Positions 24,805 through 34,226 of a stretch of 54,065 nucleotides of DNA are shown in pieces; positions within the stretch are counted from its first letter, which is position 1, and every line of letters starts with the position of its first letter. The stretch covers positions 1 through 54,065 of the forward strand of contig JBBQMD010000014.1 of assembly GCA_038328575.1 (NCBI GenBank), given 5' to 3'. Source of the stretch: JACVCS01 sp038328575. Lineage in GTDB: Bacteria > Planctomycetota > Phycisphaerae > Phycisphaerales > UBA1924. The position numbers were made by a program, and so were the translations under genes. The notes below the pieces were generated by a model. That model worked only from the letters and a program-made list of their open reading frames with translations. It did not search any database and was not told the DNA's origin.

Positions 24805-26718
24805 ATGCCTGTTCTTCTGAGATCACTGCTGCGACTTGGCCCGATCAACCCGATCGCGGTCCGGCTTGTTCACAACGGCTCGCGCCGTGTCAAGCACTTG
24901 TATCTGCGGCTGGCGTATCTGGGCGTGTTGATCGCGGTGCTGCTGTGGGCCCTGGTGATCAACGTGAAGGCGGATGAGATGTCGTTTCGCGAGTTGGCCT
25001 CGGCGGGGGCGCTGAGTTTTCAGGCGATCGCGTACTTGCAGATCGGGCTGATCTGTGTGCTGGCGCCGGTGTTCATGGCGGGGGCAATTGCGCAGGAGGC
25101 GGACCCGCAGACGTGGGACATTTTGTTGACAACGCCGCTGGGGGCCGCGGAGATCGTGCTGGGGAACCTGATCGGGCGGTTGTTCTTTATTCTGGCGTTG
25201 TTGCTGGCGAGCCTGCCCTTGTTTGCGGTGACGCAGTATTTCGGCGGTGTGTCGGGCGAGACGATCCTGGCGAGCTATGCGATCGCGGCGTGCGCTGCGA
25301 TCGTGGTGGGGTGCGCCGCGGTGGCGCTGAGCGTGAGCCGCGTGGTGGGCAAGCGGGCGGTGTTTACGTTTTATGTTGCGGTGGTGAGCTTCATCGTGCT
25401 GACGCTGGGCTGTGACGGCGTGATCGGCGGGGGCACGAGTGTGACGTACTTCACGGCGTTGAACCCGTTTCTGTCGGTGCGGGCGCTGCTGGATTCGACC
25501 GGGTATGCGTCAATGCCGCTGGAGGAGGCGATCGGGTGGGACCGGTGGTTTTTGGCGGCGCCGGTGAAAACGTTCTGTGCGCTGTCTGGGGTTCTGAGCG
25601 TGGCGCTGATTGTTGCGAGCATCGTGACGGTGCGGGTGGGCGGGATTGCGGGGGTAGGCGGGCTGGGCGGGCGCGGGAGCAATGTGGATGGCAGCGCGCG
25701 GGCGCCTTGGTATCGCCGGACGCTGGGGTTTGGGGCGGCCGGGGCGCAGAGCCGCGCGGCGCGGACGGTGTGGACGAATCCGATCTCGTGGCGCGAGGCG
25801 GCGTCGCGGAATGCGACGTTCGGGCGCAGCGCGTCGCGATGGGGCTTTATGCTGGTGGGCGTGCTCTTCGGCGCTTCGCTGGTTTATCTTCTGCACACTG
25901 GGCGGATGTCGCCAGCGACGTTCCGGACGGTGGTGCTGTTCACGGTGGTGGGTGAGATGGCGGTGATCACGCTGGTGGCGATCAACATGGCGGCGACGAG
26001 CGTGAGCCGCGAGCGCGAGGATGGGACGCTGGACCTGCTGTTGACCACGCCGATCACGCCGGTGCAGTATTTGACGGGCAAGTTGCGCGGGATGGTGTAT
26101 TACTTGCTGCCGATGCTGGCGGTTCCGCTGGTGACGCTGGGGCTGGCGGCGGCGTATTCGTTGCTGGGCGAGGTCGGGTTGTTGGGCGATCCGAACCCGA
26201 TCGGCGTCACCTATGCGATGGCGGTGCAGGGACGCGGGTGGGGTGGCACTGCGCCGGCGATGCCGGGGGCGACGGCGGTCGCGCCGCTGGTGTTGCCGGA
26301 GGCGTTTATCGTGGCGACGCTGGTGGCGCTGCCGTTTATCGCGTTGTGCGTGATGGTGGGGATGTTTATGAGTTTGCGGAGCAAGGGGACGCTGGGGGCG
26401 GTGGTGTGGTCGGTGAGTGTGATGGCGGTGGTGGCGGGGTTTGTGGGCGTGTGTACGTGGAACGCCGCGAGCGAGCTGCCGGTGCTGGGGAGCGTGCTGG
26501 CGGCGTTGAGCCCGGCATCGACGATGAACGCGCTGGTGTATCCGGAGCTTGCGATGTATGGCACGGCCGGGAACTCGGGGATGGGGGCGGCGCGCACCGG
26601 GCTGTTCATCGGCGCGCTGATCTCGGCGATGGTCCACCTTGCGGTGGTCTACGGCATGCGTTCGGCGATGACGCGGAACTTTGATATGACGGTGCGAAAG
26701 CTCGCGGGGACGAAGTGA
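24805..26718 (+). CDS. ABC-2-type permease, duplicated and fused
   Basis: The 637-residue protein has about twelve membrane segments in two similar halves. Each half has the cytoplasmic motif of ABC-2 permeases near its start, EADPQTWDILLTTPL in the first and REREDGTLDLLLTTPI in the second, which suggests a fused pair of permeases. The family moves polymers, lipids or drugs out of the cell, or serves gliding/secretion complexes. No ABC ATPase of the matching subfamily (CcmA-like) lies next to it. The first ATG of the frame (24628) would add a non-homologous tail with no membrane segment; the ATG at 24805 is preferred. Confidence 0.88.
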   Translation: MPVLLRSLLRLGPINPIAVRLVHNGSRRVKHLYLRLAYLGVLIAVLLWALVINVKADEMSFRELASAGALSFQAIAYLQIGLICVLAPVFMAGAIAQEADPQTWDILLTTPLGAAEIVLGNLIGRLFFILALLLASLPLFAVTQYFGGVSGETILASYAIAACAAIVVGCAAVALSVSRVVGKRAVFTFYVAVVSFIVLTLGCDGVIGGGTSVTYFTALNPFLSVRALLDSTGYASMPLEEAIGWDRWFLAAPVKTFCALSGVLSVALIVASIVTVRVGGIAGVGGLGGRGSNVDGSARAPWYRRTLGFGAAGAQSRAARTVWTNPISWREAASRNATFGRSASRWGFMLVGVLFGASLVYLLHTGRMSPATFRTVVLFTVVGEMAVITLVAINMAATSVSREREDGTLDLLLTTPITPVQYLTGKLRGMVYYLLPMLAVPLVTLGLAAAYSLLGEVGLLGDPNPIGVTYAMAVQGRGWGGTAPAMPGATAVAPLVLPEAFIVATLVALPFIALCVMVGMFMSLRSKGTLGAVVWSVSVMAVVAGFVGVCTWNAASELPVLGSVLAALSPASTMNALVYPELAMYGTAGNSGMGAARTGLFIGALISAMVHLAVVYGMRSAMTRNFDMTVRKLAGTK

Positions 26719-26742
26719 GCTTGGCCGACGTGCCAGCGGGGC

Positions 26743-27723
26743 TCAGCGGTCCTTGGGCGCGGCGATCCACTGGCGGCGCTGCTCGGGTGTGAGCAGCGCG
26801 AAGATCTTCCTGGTCATCTCGGCGCGGGCTTCGGGCGTGGGCTCGCTACCGGGGTTGGCGGCGCCGCTAGCGCGGAGGATCTGGCGGATCTTCTCTTCGA
26901 GTTCAGGAGAGGCGCCGATCGCCTTCATGTGCGCTTCGGAGCGGGCTTGGCGATCGTTGACGGTGGACTTGAGCGAGCGCCCGATCTCGCGCAGGGTGAG
27001 CATGGTCTCGCGTCGCGCCGCTTGGAGCGCTGGGGGGAGATTGCCGGGATCGGCGCGACCGGCGCCGCCTGGGCGCCGGCGGGCGGGGGCGGGTGAGTCT
27101 GCGGGCGATTCGCCCTCGGGCCGCATCGGGTCGGCGCCGGTCTTGGCGGGCGCGCGGTCGGCCAGCTCGGCCTGGGCGTATTCGTTCAGGAGCGACTTGA
27201 AGGTCGCGGCGTTCTCGGTGGTCAGCGCGGGGGCGAATCGATCGGCCAGGGGCGGTTCGAACAAGTCGGGCTCGGCCTGACGGATCTCGCGGGCCTTGGT
27301 CATGGCGGTCGCGCGATCGCCGCTCTGGCCAGCGCCTTGGAGTTCAACGATCTTGGCGTAGTGGACTTGCAACACCTGGGCGATGCGCGTGGCGCGGTGG
27401 GTGCGAAGTTTGTCGATGGCGGCGCGCTCGGTGTCTGAGAGCTTCAGCAGATCAAGGGCGACGTACTCGGGGCGGTTGTCCAGGGGCTGGAGCTTGCCGG
27501 CGAAGTCGCGGCTGATGAGCGTGGGCTTGGCGGGAGTGGCGGATGTGGGGCTGATGCTGGGGCCGCGCAGGGGGTTGGCGGGCTCACCGGCCTCGGGAGC
27601 GGATGGGGCGCCGGGCGCGGGCGGCGGCGTAGCGGTGCTTGGCGCGGGCTCGGTGCGTGCGAGGGCGGCGGAGGCCAGCAGGGTTCCGGCGAGTGCGAGG
27701 GCGGTGAGGGTGCGCGCGGTCAT
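26743..27723 (-). CDS. Secreted helical protein with LTxxQ-like motif
   Basis: The 326-residue product has a signal peptide (about 1-22, ALA-RTEP), a Pro/Ala-rich linker to about residue 60, and a charged helical rest. The C-terminal MTRKIFALLTPEQRRQWI resembles the LTxxQ motif of CpxP/Spy-type periplasmic proteins, which bind unfolded protein or sense envelope stress. A second, Pro-rich linker (about 195-225) divides the helical part. The motif is short, so the assignment is tentative. Confidence 0.7.
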   Translation of the reverse strand: MTARTLTALALAGTLLASAALARTEPAPSTATPPPAPGAPSAPEAGEPANPLRGPSISPTSATPAKPTLISRDFAGKLQPLDNRPEYVALDLLKLSDTERAAIDKLRTHRATRIAQVLQVHYAKIVELQGAGQSGDRATAMTKAREIRQAEPDLFEPPLADRFAPALTTENAATFKSLLNEYAQAELADRAPAKTGADPMRPEGESPADSPAPARRRPGGAGRADPGNLPPALQAARRETMLTLREIGRSLKSTVNDRQARSEAHMKAIGASPELEEKIRQILRASGAANPGSEPTPEARAEMTRKIFALLTPEQRRQWIAAPKDR

Positions 27724-27811
27724 GATTGGCTTTCGGATGAAAGAGGGGGCGTGAGTGCTGGCGGGAGTTGAACGCGGGAGGGCGGGCGCGTATTGCCGCG
27801 GCGGGGGGCGG

Positions 27812-28363
27812 TCAGAAGACCGAACGGAAGCCCAGCGCCCGGCGGAGGTCCGCGATCTGGCCGGTGTGAAAGCCGTTGTGGAAGATCATTCGGGCGGCCA
27901 GTTGCCAGAGGGGCATCTGCTGGCCAGCGATCCATTGGACGGTGTCGTCGAGGCGCGCGTCGGGGGCGGCGCGAAGGGCGGCGGCGAGTCGATCGACGCT
28001 GGCGTTGTAGATCTCGGTGGAGCGTGCGAGGGTGGGGTAGCGGTCGTGGCGCTCTTCGGGGCGGCTGGCGAAGGCGACGGCCTCGCGGTCAAAGACGCCG
28101 CGCTCGCGCGAGCCGGAGGTGCCGTCGCCGGCGACGAAGTCGGAGGCGGGGAGGTCGGCGTTGTCGAGCATGGCAGCGACGCGGTGCATGGTGAGCGCGC
28201 AGTGGCCGAGGGTCCACGAGAGGTGATTGGGGAGGTCCGGGGTCTGGCGGACGTGGGTGACGTCGTTGAAGCCCGCGAGGTATCGGGCCAGGAGCGGCTT
28301 GGTGGTGAGCAGGGCGTCGGCGAGAATCGCGGCGCGGGGAGAGGGCGTGAGGGGCTCGCTCAT
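27812..28363 (-). CDS. DinB-family protein
   Basis: The 183-residue protein has the four-helix DinB/YfiT layout: NHLSWTLGHCALTMHRVAAML in the second helix and MIFHNGFHTGQIADLRRALG in the last, which give the histidines of the metal site. DinB-fold enzymes include thiol-dependent transferases and hydrolases; this subgroup is uncharacterised. The start is the ATG at 28363; the TTG two codons earlier lies inside the likely promoter. Confidence 0.85.
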   Translation of the reverse strand: MSEPLTPSPRAAILADALLTTKPLLARYLAGFNDVTHVRQTPDLPNHLSWTLGHCALTMHRVAAMLDNADLPASDFVAGDGTSGSRERGVFDREAVAFASRPEERHDRYPTLARSTEIYNASVDRLAAALRAAPDARLDDTVQWIAGQQMPLWQLAARMIFHNGFHTGQIADLRRALGFRSVF

Positions 28364-28368
28364 GGCCA

Positions 28369-28374
28369 AGCGTA
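28369..28374 (-). promoter_or_regulatory. TACGCT -10-like box before DinB-family gene
   Basis: On the minus strand TACGCT lies 5 nt before the ATG at 28363. The same TCTACGCTTGGC string precedes the M20 gene at 48666. Confidence 0.45.
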
Positions 28375-28430
28375 GACGCGGGCGGGCTGGAGTTTGAGCT
28401 GGCGAGGGAGTTGTCAGCGGGGCGGGCGGG

Positions 28431-28880
28431 TCAATCGTTTGGTTCCGGGCGCTCGGGGGCTTTAGGGCTGAGGATGATGGGCGAGGTGGCTTCGGGGAGC
28501 ATGAGTTGCTCGAGGCTGGGCCCGGGGGAGGGGAGCGCGGCGTTGGCGCGGTTGAGCGCGGCGAGGTTGGGCTGGGAGGTTGCGGTTGCCGCGGGAGGAA
28601 TCTGGCCGCGGGCGCGATCTGCGGGCGGGGAATCGTCGGACCTTGGGAGGGCGCGGGCGGCGTTGAGGGTGACGATGACGCTCAGCACGGTGGCACCGAG
28701 GATGACGCTGGCGGCGAGGGCGAAGGCCTTGCCGACGAGTGTGGCGCGCTGGCGCACGCGCGCGGCGCGGAGCTCTGCGAAGATCTCGGGGTCCATATGG
28801 GTTTCGCTACCAGCGGCGCGGGCGCGGCGCCCAAGGTCGGCGAGGTCACGGGTCAGCGTTGCGAGCGGGTCTTCATGCAT
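28431..28880 (-). CDS. Putative anti-sigma factor
   Basis: The 149-residue protein has an N-terminal cytoplasmic helix-rich part, one membrane segment (about 52-75, FALAASVILGATVLSVIVTL) and a Pro/Ala-rich outer part. It lacks the HxxxCxxC zinc motif of ZAS anti-sigma factors. Its ATG overlaps the stop of the ECF sigma gene by 8 nt (ATGCATGA), and GGAGG precedes it. Gene order and topology suggest it controls the sigma factor; this is inference. Confidence 0.65.
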   Translation of the reverse strand: MHEDPLATLTRDLADLGRRARAAGSETHMDPEIFAELRAARVRQRATLVGKAFALAASVILGATVLSVIVTLNAARALPRSDDSPPADRARGQIPPAATATSQPNLAALNRANAALPSPGPSLEQLMLPEATSPIILSPKAPERPEPND

Positions 28881-29490
28881 GGCGAAGTCCTCCACGAGTG
28901 GGAGGTTGGGTGGATCGGGGTTCGAAGAGGATTGATGGCGCGGGCTCGGGGGCGGCGACGTCCGAGGCCATGAGTTGGCGGAGCGACCGGAGGGCGGCTT
29001 GGTATCGGGACGCGCCGGTGGTGCGCGGCTCGTCGAGCGTGACGCCGATCTGGTCGAACGTCAGGCCCGCGACGTGTCGCAGCACGAGCACCTCGCGATG
29101 CTCGTCGCTCAGGCGGTTGAGCCAGAGGACCATCTCTCCCAGGGCGACGGGGGTCGTGGGCGCGTCGGTGGCTTCAACGCGTTCGCGAGCGGCGGTGAGT
29201 TGGCGGCGACGAAGGCGGCCCTCGCTGCGCGCGTGGTTGAAGAGCTCGTTGCGGGCGGTGCGAAGGAGCCAGGGGCCGACGTCGCGGATTTGCATGATCT
29301 GCGCGCGCGGGCACTTGAGGATTTTGAGGAAGACGTCCTGCGTGATGTCGTCTGCGAGCTGAGCGCCGCCGCCAAGGACGAGGGCGAAGGCGCGGATGCG
29401 CGGGGCCCAGGCGAGCCACAGCCAGCGAGCGGCGGCGTCGTCGCCGGCGTGCATGGCGCGGAGCATGGCGAGATCGGAGAGGGTGTCCAC
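28873..29490 (-). CDS. ECF-type RNA polymerase sigma factor
   Basis: The 205-residue protein has sigma region 2 (DITQDVFLKILKCPRAQI and the following WLLRTARNELFNHAR) and region 4 (LSDEHREVLVLRHVAGLTFDQIGVTLDEP, then an HTH with SRYQAALRSLR). ECF sigma factors redirect RNA polymerase to stress or envelope genes. The GTG at 29490 starts the domain; the ATG at 29466 is also possible. Longer upstream starts would add Pro/Arg-rich sequence from the other coding frame. The next gene, the putative anti-sigma factor, overlaps by 8 nt; the gene before it is a secreted protein of unknown function. Confidence 0.9.
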   Translation of the reverse strand: MDTLSDLAMLRAMHAGDDAAARWLWLAWAPRIRAFALVLGGGAQLADDITQDVFLKILKCPRAQIMQIRDVGPWLLRTARNELFNHARSEGRLRRRQLTAARERVEATDAPTTPVALGEMVLWLNRLSDEHREVLVLRHVAGLTFDQIGVTLDEPRTTGASRYQAALRSLRQLMASDVAAPEPAPSILFEPRSTQPPTRGGLRHA

Positions 29491-29566
29491 GGGGAGAAGT
29501 TCGAAGCAGCGACTGGGTGGGAGTGGTGAGCGTGGGCCAGCGGGGCCGGTGAAAGGGCGCGGGTAA

Positions 29567-30733
29567 TCAGCGGGCGGTGCCGAGTTCTTCGAGGAGGGAT
29601 TTGGCGGGTCGCGGGGGCGGGAGGTCTTTGGGTGGCGTGTAGCTTTCGAGCGTCTTGATGGTCTGGGCGATCGTGGCGAGGGCCTTGAGTTCGCTGGCCT
29701 TGGCGCGCGAGACGGCGGGGCCGAAGGCATTCGCAAAGATGCCGAACTCGCCCGCGGCGGCCCGCTTTTCGATTGCTTCCAGTCGGGCCGCGCCGTCGCC
29801 TGCTGGCCAGGCGTCGGCGAGCGCGTCAAAGAGCGATGTTTGCTTCTTCAGATCGCTCGCCAGCGCTTCGGTGGACAGCACCTTTGAGAGCGGCGCGGCG
29901 TTCTTTGCACTCGTGAGCGCCCCCAAAGCCAACATGACCCCCTTGGGGTCGGCCCGCTCGGCCTGCACTGCGGCTGTCATCCAGCGCAGAAAGTCGCGCT
30001 CTCCGCCTGTGATCGCGGCGCGGAACTTCAGGGCGTCGGGGGCTTGCAGGGCGCGAAGCTCGACGAGGATCTCGTCGCGAGAGGTCTGGTCCAGCCGGTT
30101 GAGGGCGGCGAGGTTGCTTGCATCTTCACACGCGGCGGAGGCAACGGCGGCGGAAACGAGGCTGGCAATCAGGAGTTTGGGGGCCGCGGCGTGGCGCGCC
30201 ATGCGGAGGGTGGCGACGGTGCATTCGCCGGCGCGTCGGACGTCGGGTTTCGGGTCGTGGAGCGCGGCGGCGGCGGTAGTGCGGAGGAGGCGGGTGGAGA
30301 AGCGGATGAGGCCGAGTTCGGGGAGCAGAGCGGCGACGCCGCGGGTGTACTCGACGCCCCAGTCGGCGTCGGGCTTGCGGGAAGCGCGGATGAGCATGTC
30401 GGCCACCTCGGCGAGGTCGGCGGCTGCGTTGGCGGCCTTTTCCTGCGGTGGTTCTTTGAGCGAGGCCGGGGCGACTGAAGTCAGGGCTTCGCGACGGACG
30501 GCATCGGTCATGCTCCAGGCGCGCCAATAGCCAAGAGCGGGGTTGGAGGACTCAGAAATCGCGGCTGGCGAGGGTTTACCCGAAGAGGCACTGTCGGTCG
30601 GGACGGCGAGTACGGGGGGAGCGGGCGCGGGCTGGTTGGCCAGCATGGGGGAGACCAGCAGGAGGACCAAGCCGAAAGAGGGAAAGAGTGGAACGGGTCG
30701 GGGCTTTGCGACGGATCTGTGAACGGTGCGCAT
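29567..30733 (-). CDS. Secreted helical-repeat protein, unknown
   Basis: The 388-residue product has a signal peptide (about 1-33, MLANQPAPAPP), a short linker, and an all-helical Ala-rich body (for example LIRFSTRLLRTTAAAALHDPKPDVRRAGECTV), which has the character of HEAT or armadillo-like repeats. It ends in a Pro-rich segment. It is the first gene of a probable operon with the sigma and anti-sigma genes, so it may feed into their regulation. GGAGA precedes the ATG at 30733. No family recognised. Confidence 0.72.
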   Translation of the reverse strand: MRTVHRSVAKPRPVPLFPSFGLVLLLVSPMLANQPAPAPPVLAVPTDSASSGKPSPAAISESSNPALGYWRAWSMTDAVRREALTSVAPASLKEPPQEKAANAAADLAEVADMLIRASRKPDADWGVEYTRGVAALLPELGLIRFSTRLLRTTAAAALHDPKPDVRRAGECTVATLRMARHAAAPKLLIASLVSAAVASAACEDASNLAALNRLDQTSRDEILVELRALQAPDALKFRAAITGGERDFLRWMTAAVQAERADPKGVMLALGALTSAKNAAPLSKVLSTEALASDLKKQTSLFDALADAWPAGDGAARLEAIEKRAAAGEFGIFANAFGPAVSRAKASELKALATIAQTIKTLESYTPPKDLPPPRPAKSLLEELGTAR

Positions 30734-31016
30734 GAGTGTCTCCGGGAAATTTTCGATACCCAGATGGCCGAAAGCGAGGACACCGCGGACTTGGGAGTGT
30801 ACGAGGGGCGCGACTTCTCGGCGGGGTCGAGAACGCGGTTTGAGCGTCCGAAACGCCCGGTGTTGAGCGGGATAAACAGGCTGGGCGCGACGGGCGGACG
30901 GAGGAACGATGCGTGGACGAGCAGGGCGTGAAGTTGGAGAAGATGGGGGACGATGCCAGATCGGCACCTGGAGGGCGGCGCGTGAGGCGCTGGCGACGGG
31001 GCGGAGGAGCGAACCG

Positions 31017-31619
31017 ATGACCAACGGCACAATGCAGGGAAGCAAATGGGCGGAGAAGCGCGTCTTCACGACTGGCGAGGCAGCGGAGATCTGCAAGGTC
31101 TCGCAGCAGACGATCATCCGGTGCTTTGACGCGGGTCGTCTGGTGGGCTTTCGCGTGCCGGGGAGCAAGTTTCGGCGGATTCCGCGGGCCGAGCTGATCA
31201 AGTTCATGCTGAGTAACGACATCCCGACAGACGTGCTTGAAGCGGTCGCGACCAAGCGTGTGCTGGTGGTTGATGACGACCCGGCGATTGTCGAGTTGTT
31301 TCAGGACTTGCTGAGCCGCGACGGACGCTGGAGCGTGCGCAGCGCCGCGACGGGCTACGACGCGGGGATGCTGACTGAGAGCTTTCGCCCGCACGCCATC
31401 ATTCTGGATTACATGCTGCCGGACGTCAACGGCAACATCGTGTGCCGGCGCATTCGCGAGAACCCGGAGCTGGCGGACACGAAGATCGTCATCGTGTCGG
31501 GGGTGGTGAATCAGGCGGAGATCGACGACCTGCTCAAGAGCGGGGCCGATGATTTCGTCAAGAAGCCGTTCAATATTCAGGAGTTGATGCAGAAGCTGAC
31601 GTCGCTGGTTGGGATGTGA
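31017..31619 (+). CDS. Excisionase-type HTH fused to receiver domain
   Basis: The 200-residue response regulator has its DNA-binding part first: a MerR/excisionase HTH (about 15-65, FTTGEAAEICKVSQQTIIRCFDAGRLVGF). A complete receiver domain follows (80-195) with the acidic pair D86/D87, phosphoacceptor D131 (ILDYMLPD), S161 and K182/K183 (FVKKPF). It should thus be phosphorylated. GGAGGAG (31003-31009) 7 nt before the ATG at 31017 is a strong ribosome site. The next gene encodes a histidine kinase, the likely partner. Confidence 0.9.
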   Translation: MTNGTMQGSKWAEKRVFTTGEAAEICKVSQQTIIRCFDAGRLVGFRVPGSKFRRIPRAELIKFMLSNDIPTDVLEAVATKRVLVVDDDPAIVELFQDLLSRDGRWSVRSAATGYDAGMLTESFRPHAIILDYMLPDVNGNIVCRRIRENPELADTKIVIVSGVVNQAEIDDLLKSGADDFVKKPFNIQELMQKLTSLVGM

Positions 31620-31760
31620 TTGCGCAGCGATGCACCGATCGCGACCTGACCGGCTGAGCGGAAGCGCCGGCCGGCGCGATCGCGGCGCGCCGACCGATCG
31701 CGCGGCGCGAACTTGAGCACTGAACGACCTTTGCACCAAGAGACGCGGGACCACACGGGC
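31620..31760. other. Palindrome-rich spacer
   Basis: The spacer holds a perfect 14-bp palindrome GCGCCGGCCGGCGC (31664-31677) and several GATCGCG copies. It could terminate the upstream gene or slow the polymerase, but there is no T-tract. Confidence 0.4.
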
Positions 31761-34157
31761 ATGGCTGATGAGCAGGTCAACGCGACGAGCCGGGCGGAAC
31801 CGGTGGACAAGGCCTCGCAAGTCGAGGCGGTGTTGCAGCATCTGAACGCGCTGCCGACGCTTTCGCCGATCGCGGCGCGGGTGATGGCGCTCAGCAGCGC
31901 CGGCGACGCGGAGTTTGATGAGATCATCTCGCTGATCGAGGCGGACCCGAGCTTGTCGGCGAAGATGCTGTCGATGTGCCGTCGGAGCAACGTTGTGGCG
32001 GGTCGGACGATCACGAGCGTCCGTCGCGCTGTGATCCACCTCGGACTCGAGGCGGTGCAGTCTGCGGTGCTGAGCGTGCAGATCTATGAGTTGCTGGGGC
32101 AAGCGCCGTCGTCCAAGGAACGTCGCGAGGCAAGGCGGGGCGAGGGTGGAGCCGAGGGCGGGTTTGATCGCATCGGCTTCTGGCGACACGCCCTGGGAGT
32201 CGCGTGCGCCGCGGAGGCGATCGCGACGGAGCACAAGTCGCTGAAGGTGCGGCCGGACGAGGCGTTCACCGCTGGGCTCATGCATGACCTTGGCAAGCTG
32301 GTGCTGGATTGGATCCTGCCCAAGTCCTTCGGCAAGGCGGTGCAGCTCGCGGCGAGCCGTCAATCGAGCCTGGCGTGGGCGGAGCGTCAGGTGATCGGGG
32401 TTGATCATCATCTGGTGGGAAAGCGTGTGGCGGAGCATTGGTCGCTTCCGCTGGCGCTGCAGGATGTGTTGTGGCTGCATGGGACGCCCGGGGCGGCGCT
32501 ACCGCGAACGGCAAATCGAACGCTGGTGATGCTGGTGACGCTTGCGGACGCGATGAGCCGCGAGCTGCATATTGGGTGGAGCGGGAGCCATGATCGCGAA
32601 GTGACTGTTGGCGCTTGGTGTGGGGAGCTTGGGGTGAGTGAAGAGTCGGTGCGGAAGCTATCGCCTCGGATGCATGAGGCGGTGAGCGCGCGCAGCCGCG
32701 ATATTGGGCTGGGCGATGCGCCGGGCGAAGAGCTGGTCGTAGAGTCGCTGGCGTCGGCGAACGAACAGCTCGGGCGATTGCAGCGGGTCTGCCAGACGCG
32801 CGCGACGCAGACGCGCCAGCAGGCGCGAGTGCTGGACGTGCTGGCGCGATTCGCGACCGTGGCCGGGCCGGGGCAGTTGCTGGGCGACGTGCTGACCGAC
32901 ATCGCGGCCTCGTTTGGCGAGCTGTGCCGGGGGCACACGAGCGGGAGCGCGACGGAAACGCCAGGGTTCTTTGCGATCATCTATCAGCCGCGAGAAAGGG
33001 ATCCATGGCGAGTGGCGACCCTGCACAGCGCGACGCGTGAGCTGCGGCTGAGCGAGCCGATCGAACCAGCGCGAGACGGCGAGGGCGAGGCCATGTCGCT
33101 GGCGGGCCTGCACGTCAGCGAAGAGGCGTCGGGCCTGGGCAACGACCTGGGCGGAACGATCGGACTGTTGACGTGGTTGAGCGAGCACCTCTCGCGATCT
33201 GGCGAAGCGGTTGCGCCGGATCTGCGCACGCTGCGGACGATGGCGCTGCCGCCGACGTTCGGCCCCGGTGCGGTGATCGTGCATGATCGGGACCTTGGCA
33301 GCGTGCTGACGAACCGCACGGCGCAGGATGCGCTGCTGGGCGCGTGGGCACGGGCGATCGCCTCAGCGGGGCAGCACGACGGGGCGCGCCGGCTGAGCGA
33401 AGAACTTGCGCAGGTGTCGCGCCAACTGGTCGAGGCGCAGACGAGGCTGTCAAACACGCAGAGTCTTGCGCGTCTGGGCGAGCTGGCGGCGGGCGCGGCC
33501 CACGAGATGAACAACCCGCTGACGGTGATCAGCGGGCGCGCGCAGGTTCTTGCGCAGCGCATGGTGGATCAACGCGATCGCGCTGATGTGCAGCAGATCT
33601 CACAGGCGGCGGGGCGATTGACCGAACTCATCAGCGCGATGCACCTGATCGCACGCCCGCCGACGGCGCAGCCGGTGGCGACGCCGATTGGCGGCCTGTT
33701 GACGCAGCTTTGCAAGCAGATACGCGGCTCGGGCGCGACCGTGCCGGTGATCCGCGTGGAGGCAAGCCGCGTGCGCAGCCCGGTGCTGCTGGATGTCAAG
33801 CTGTTTGCTCGCGCGATGGGCGAGGTGCTGGCCAATGCGCTACAAGCGGAGCCGAAGTCGGGGATCGACGTGCGTGTGTGGGAGGATGAGCTCGACGATC
33901 GGTTGATGATCGAGGTGCACGACGACGGGATCGGGCTGAGCGAGCACGCGCTGCGACACGCGTTTGACCCATTTTTCAGCGAGAAGAAGGCCGGGCGTCG
34001 GACGGGGCTGGGGCTCTCGATCGCGCGGAGCCTGCTGGGGCTGCATCGCGGGGAGATGTGGATGACATCTGAACAAGGCAAGGGGACGAGCGTGTTTGTT
34101 GCCATGCGCGACTGGCGTGCGGGCACGAACGAGTCGTCTCGTGATCGCGCGGCCTGA
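31761..34157 (+). CDS. HDOD-domain histidine kinase
   Basis: The 798-residue protein begins with an HDOD domain (about 20-230, LPTLSPIAARVMALSS, VDHHLVGKRVAEHWSLP). A central region resembles a GAF-type sensor (about 340-520), and a histidine kinase core follows: H-box GAAHEMNNPLTVISGR with H581, N-box GEVLANALQAEP, G1 HDDGIGL, F-box DPFFSEK, G2 GRRTGLGLSIARS. HDOD proteins usually act in signalling or cyclic-dinucleotide networks. There is no membrane segment. The start is uncertain between the TTG at 31713 and the ATG at 31761; I favour the ATG. A pseudo-receiver gene follows. Confidence 0.9.
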   Translation: MADEQVNATSRAEPVDKASQVEAVLQHLNALPTLSPIAARVMALSSAGDAEFDEIISLIEADPSLSAKMLSMCRRSNVVAGRTITSVRRAVIHLGLEAVQSAVLSVQIYELLGQAPSSKERREARRGEGGAEGGFDRIGFWRHALGVACAAEAIATEHKSLKVRPDEAFTAGLMHDLGKLVLDWILPKSFGKAVQLAASRQSSLAWAERQVIGVDHHLVGKRVAEHWSLPLALQDVLWLHGTPGAALPRTANRTLVMLVTLADAMSRELHIGWSGSHDREVTVGAWCGELGVSEESVRKLSPRMHEAVSARSRDIGLGDAPGEELVVESLASANEQLGRLQRVCQTRATQTRQQARVLDVLARFATVAGPGQLLGDVLTDIAASFGELCRGHTSGSATETPGFFAIIYQPRERDPWRVATLHSATRELRLSEPIEPARDGEGEAMSLAGLHVSEEASGLGNDLGGTIGLLTWLSEHLSRSGEAVAPDLRTLRTMALPPTFGPGAVIVHDRDLGSVLTNRTAQDALLGAWARAIASAGQHDGARRLSEELAQVSRQLVEAQTRLSNTQSLARLGELAAGAAHEMNNPLTVISGRAQVLAQRMVDQRDRADVQQISQAAGRLTELISAMHLIARPPTAQPVATPIGGLLTQLCKQIRGSGATVPVIRVEASRVRSPVLLDVKLFARAMGEVLANALQAEPKSGIDVRVWEDELDDRLMIEVHDDGIGLSEHALRHAFDPFFSEKKAGRRTGLGLSIARSLLGLHRGEMWMTSEQGKGTSVFVAMRDWRAGTNESSRDRAA

Positions 34158-34226
34158 AGCCGAGCCCGAGTTGTGCCGAAGTTGAGTCCGACGAATCGAT
34201 CCTCAGGTCATTCAGCGAGGCACGAC

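Noticed and set aside
29491..29829. N-terminal extension of the sigma factor
   Set aside because: The upstream part of the frame is Pro/Ser/Arg-rich and overlaps the preceding gene in another frame. Sigma region 2 begins just after the GTG at 29490.
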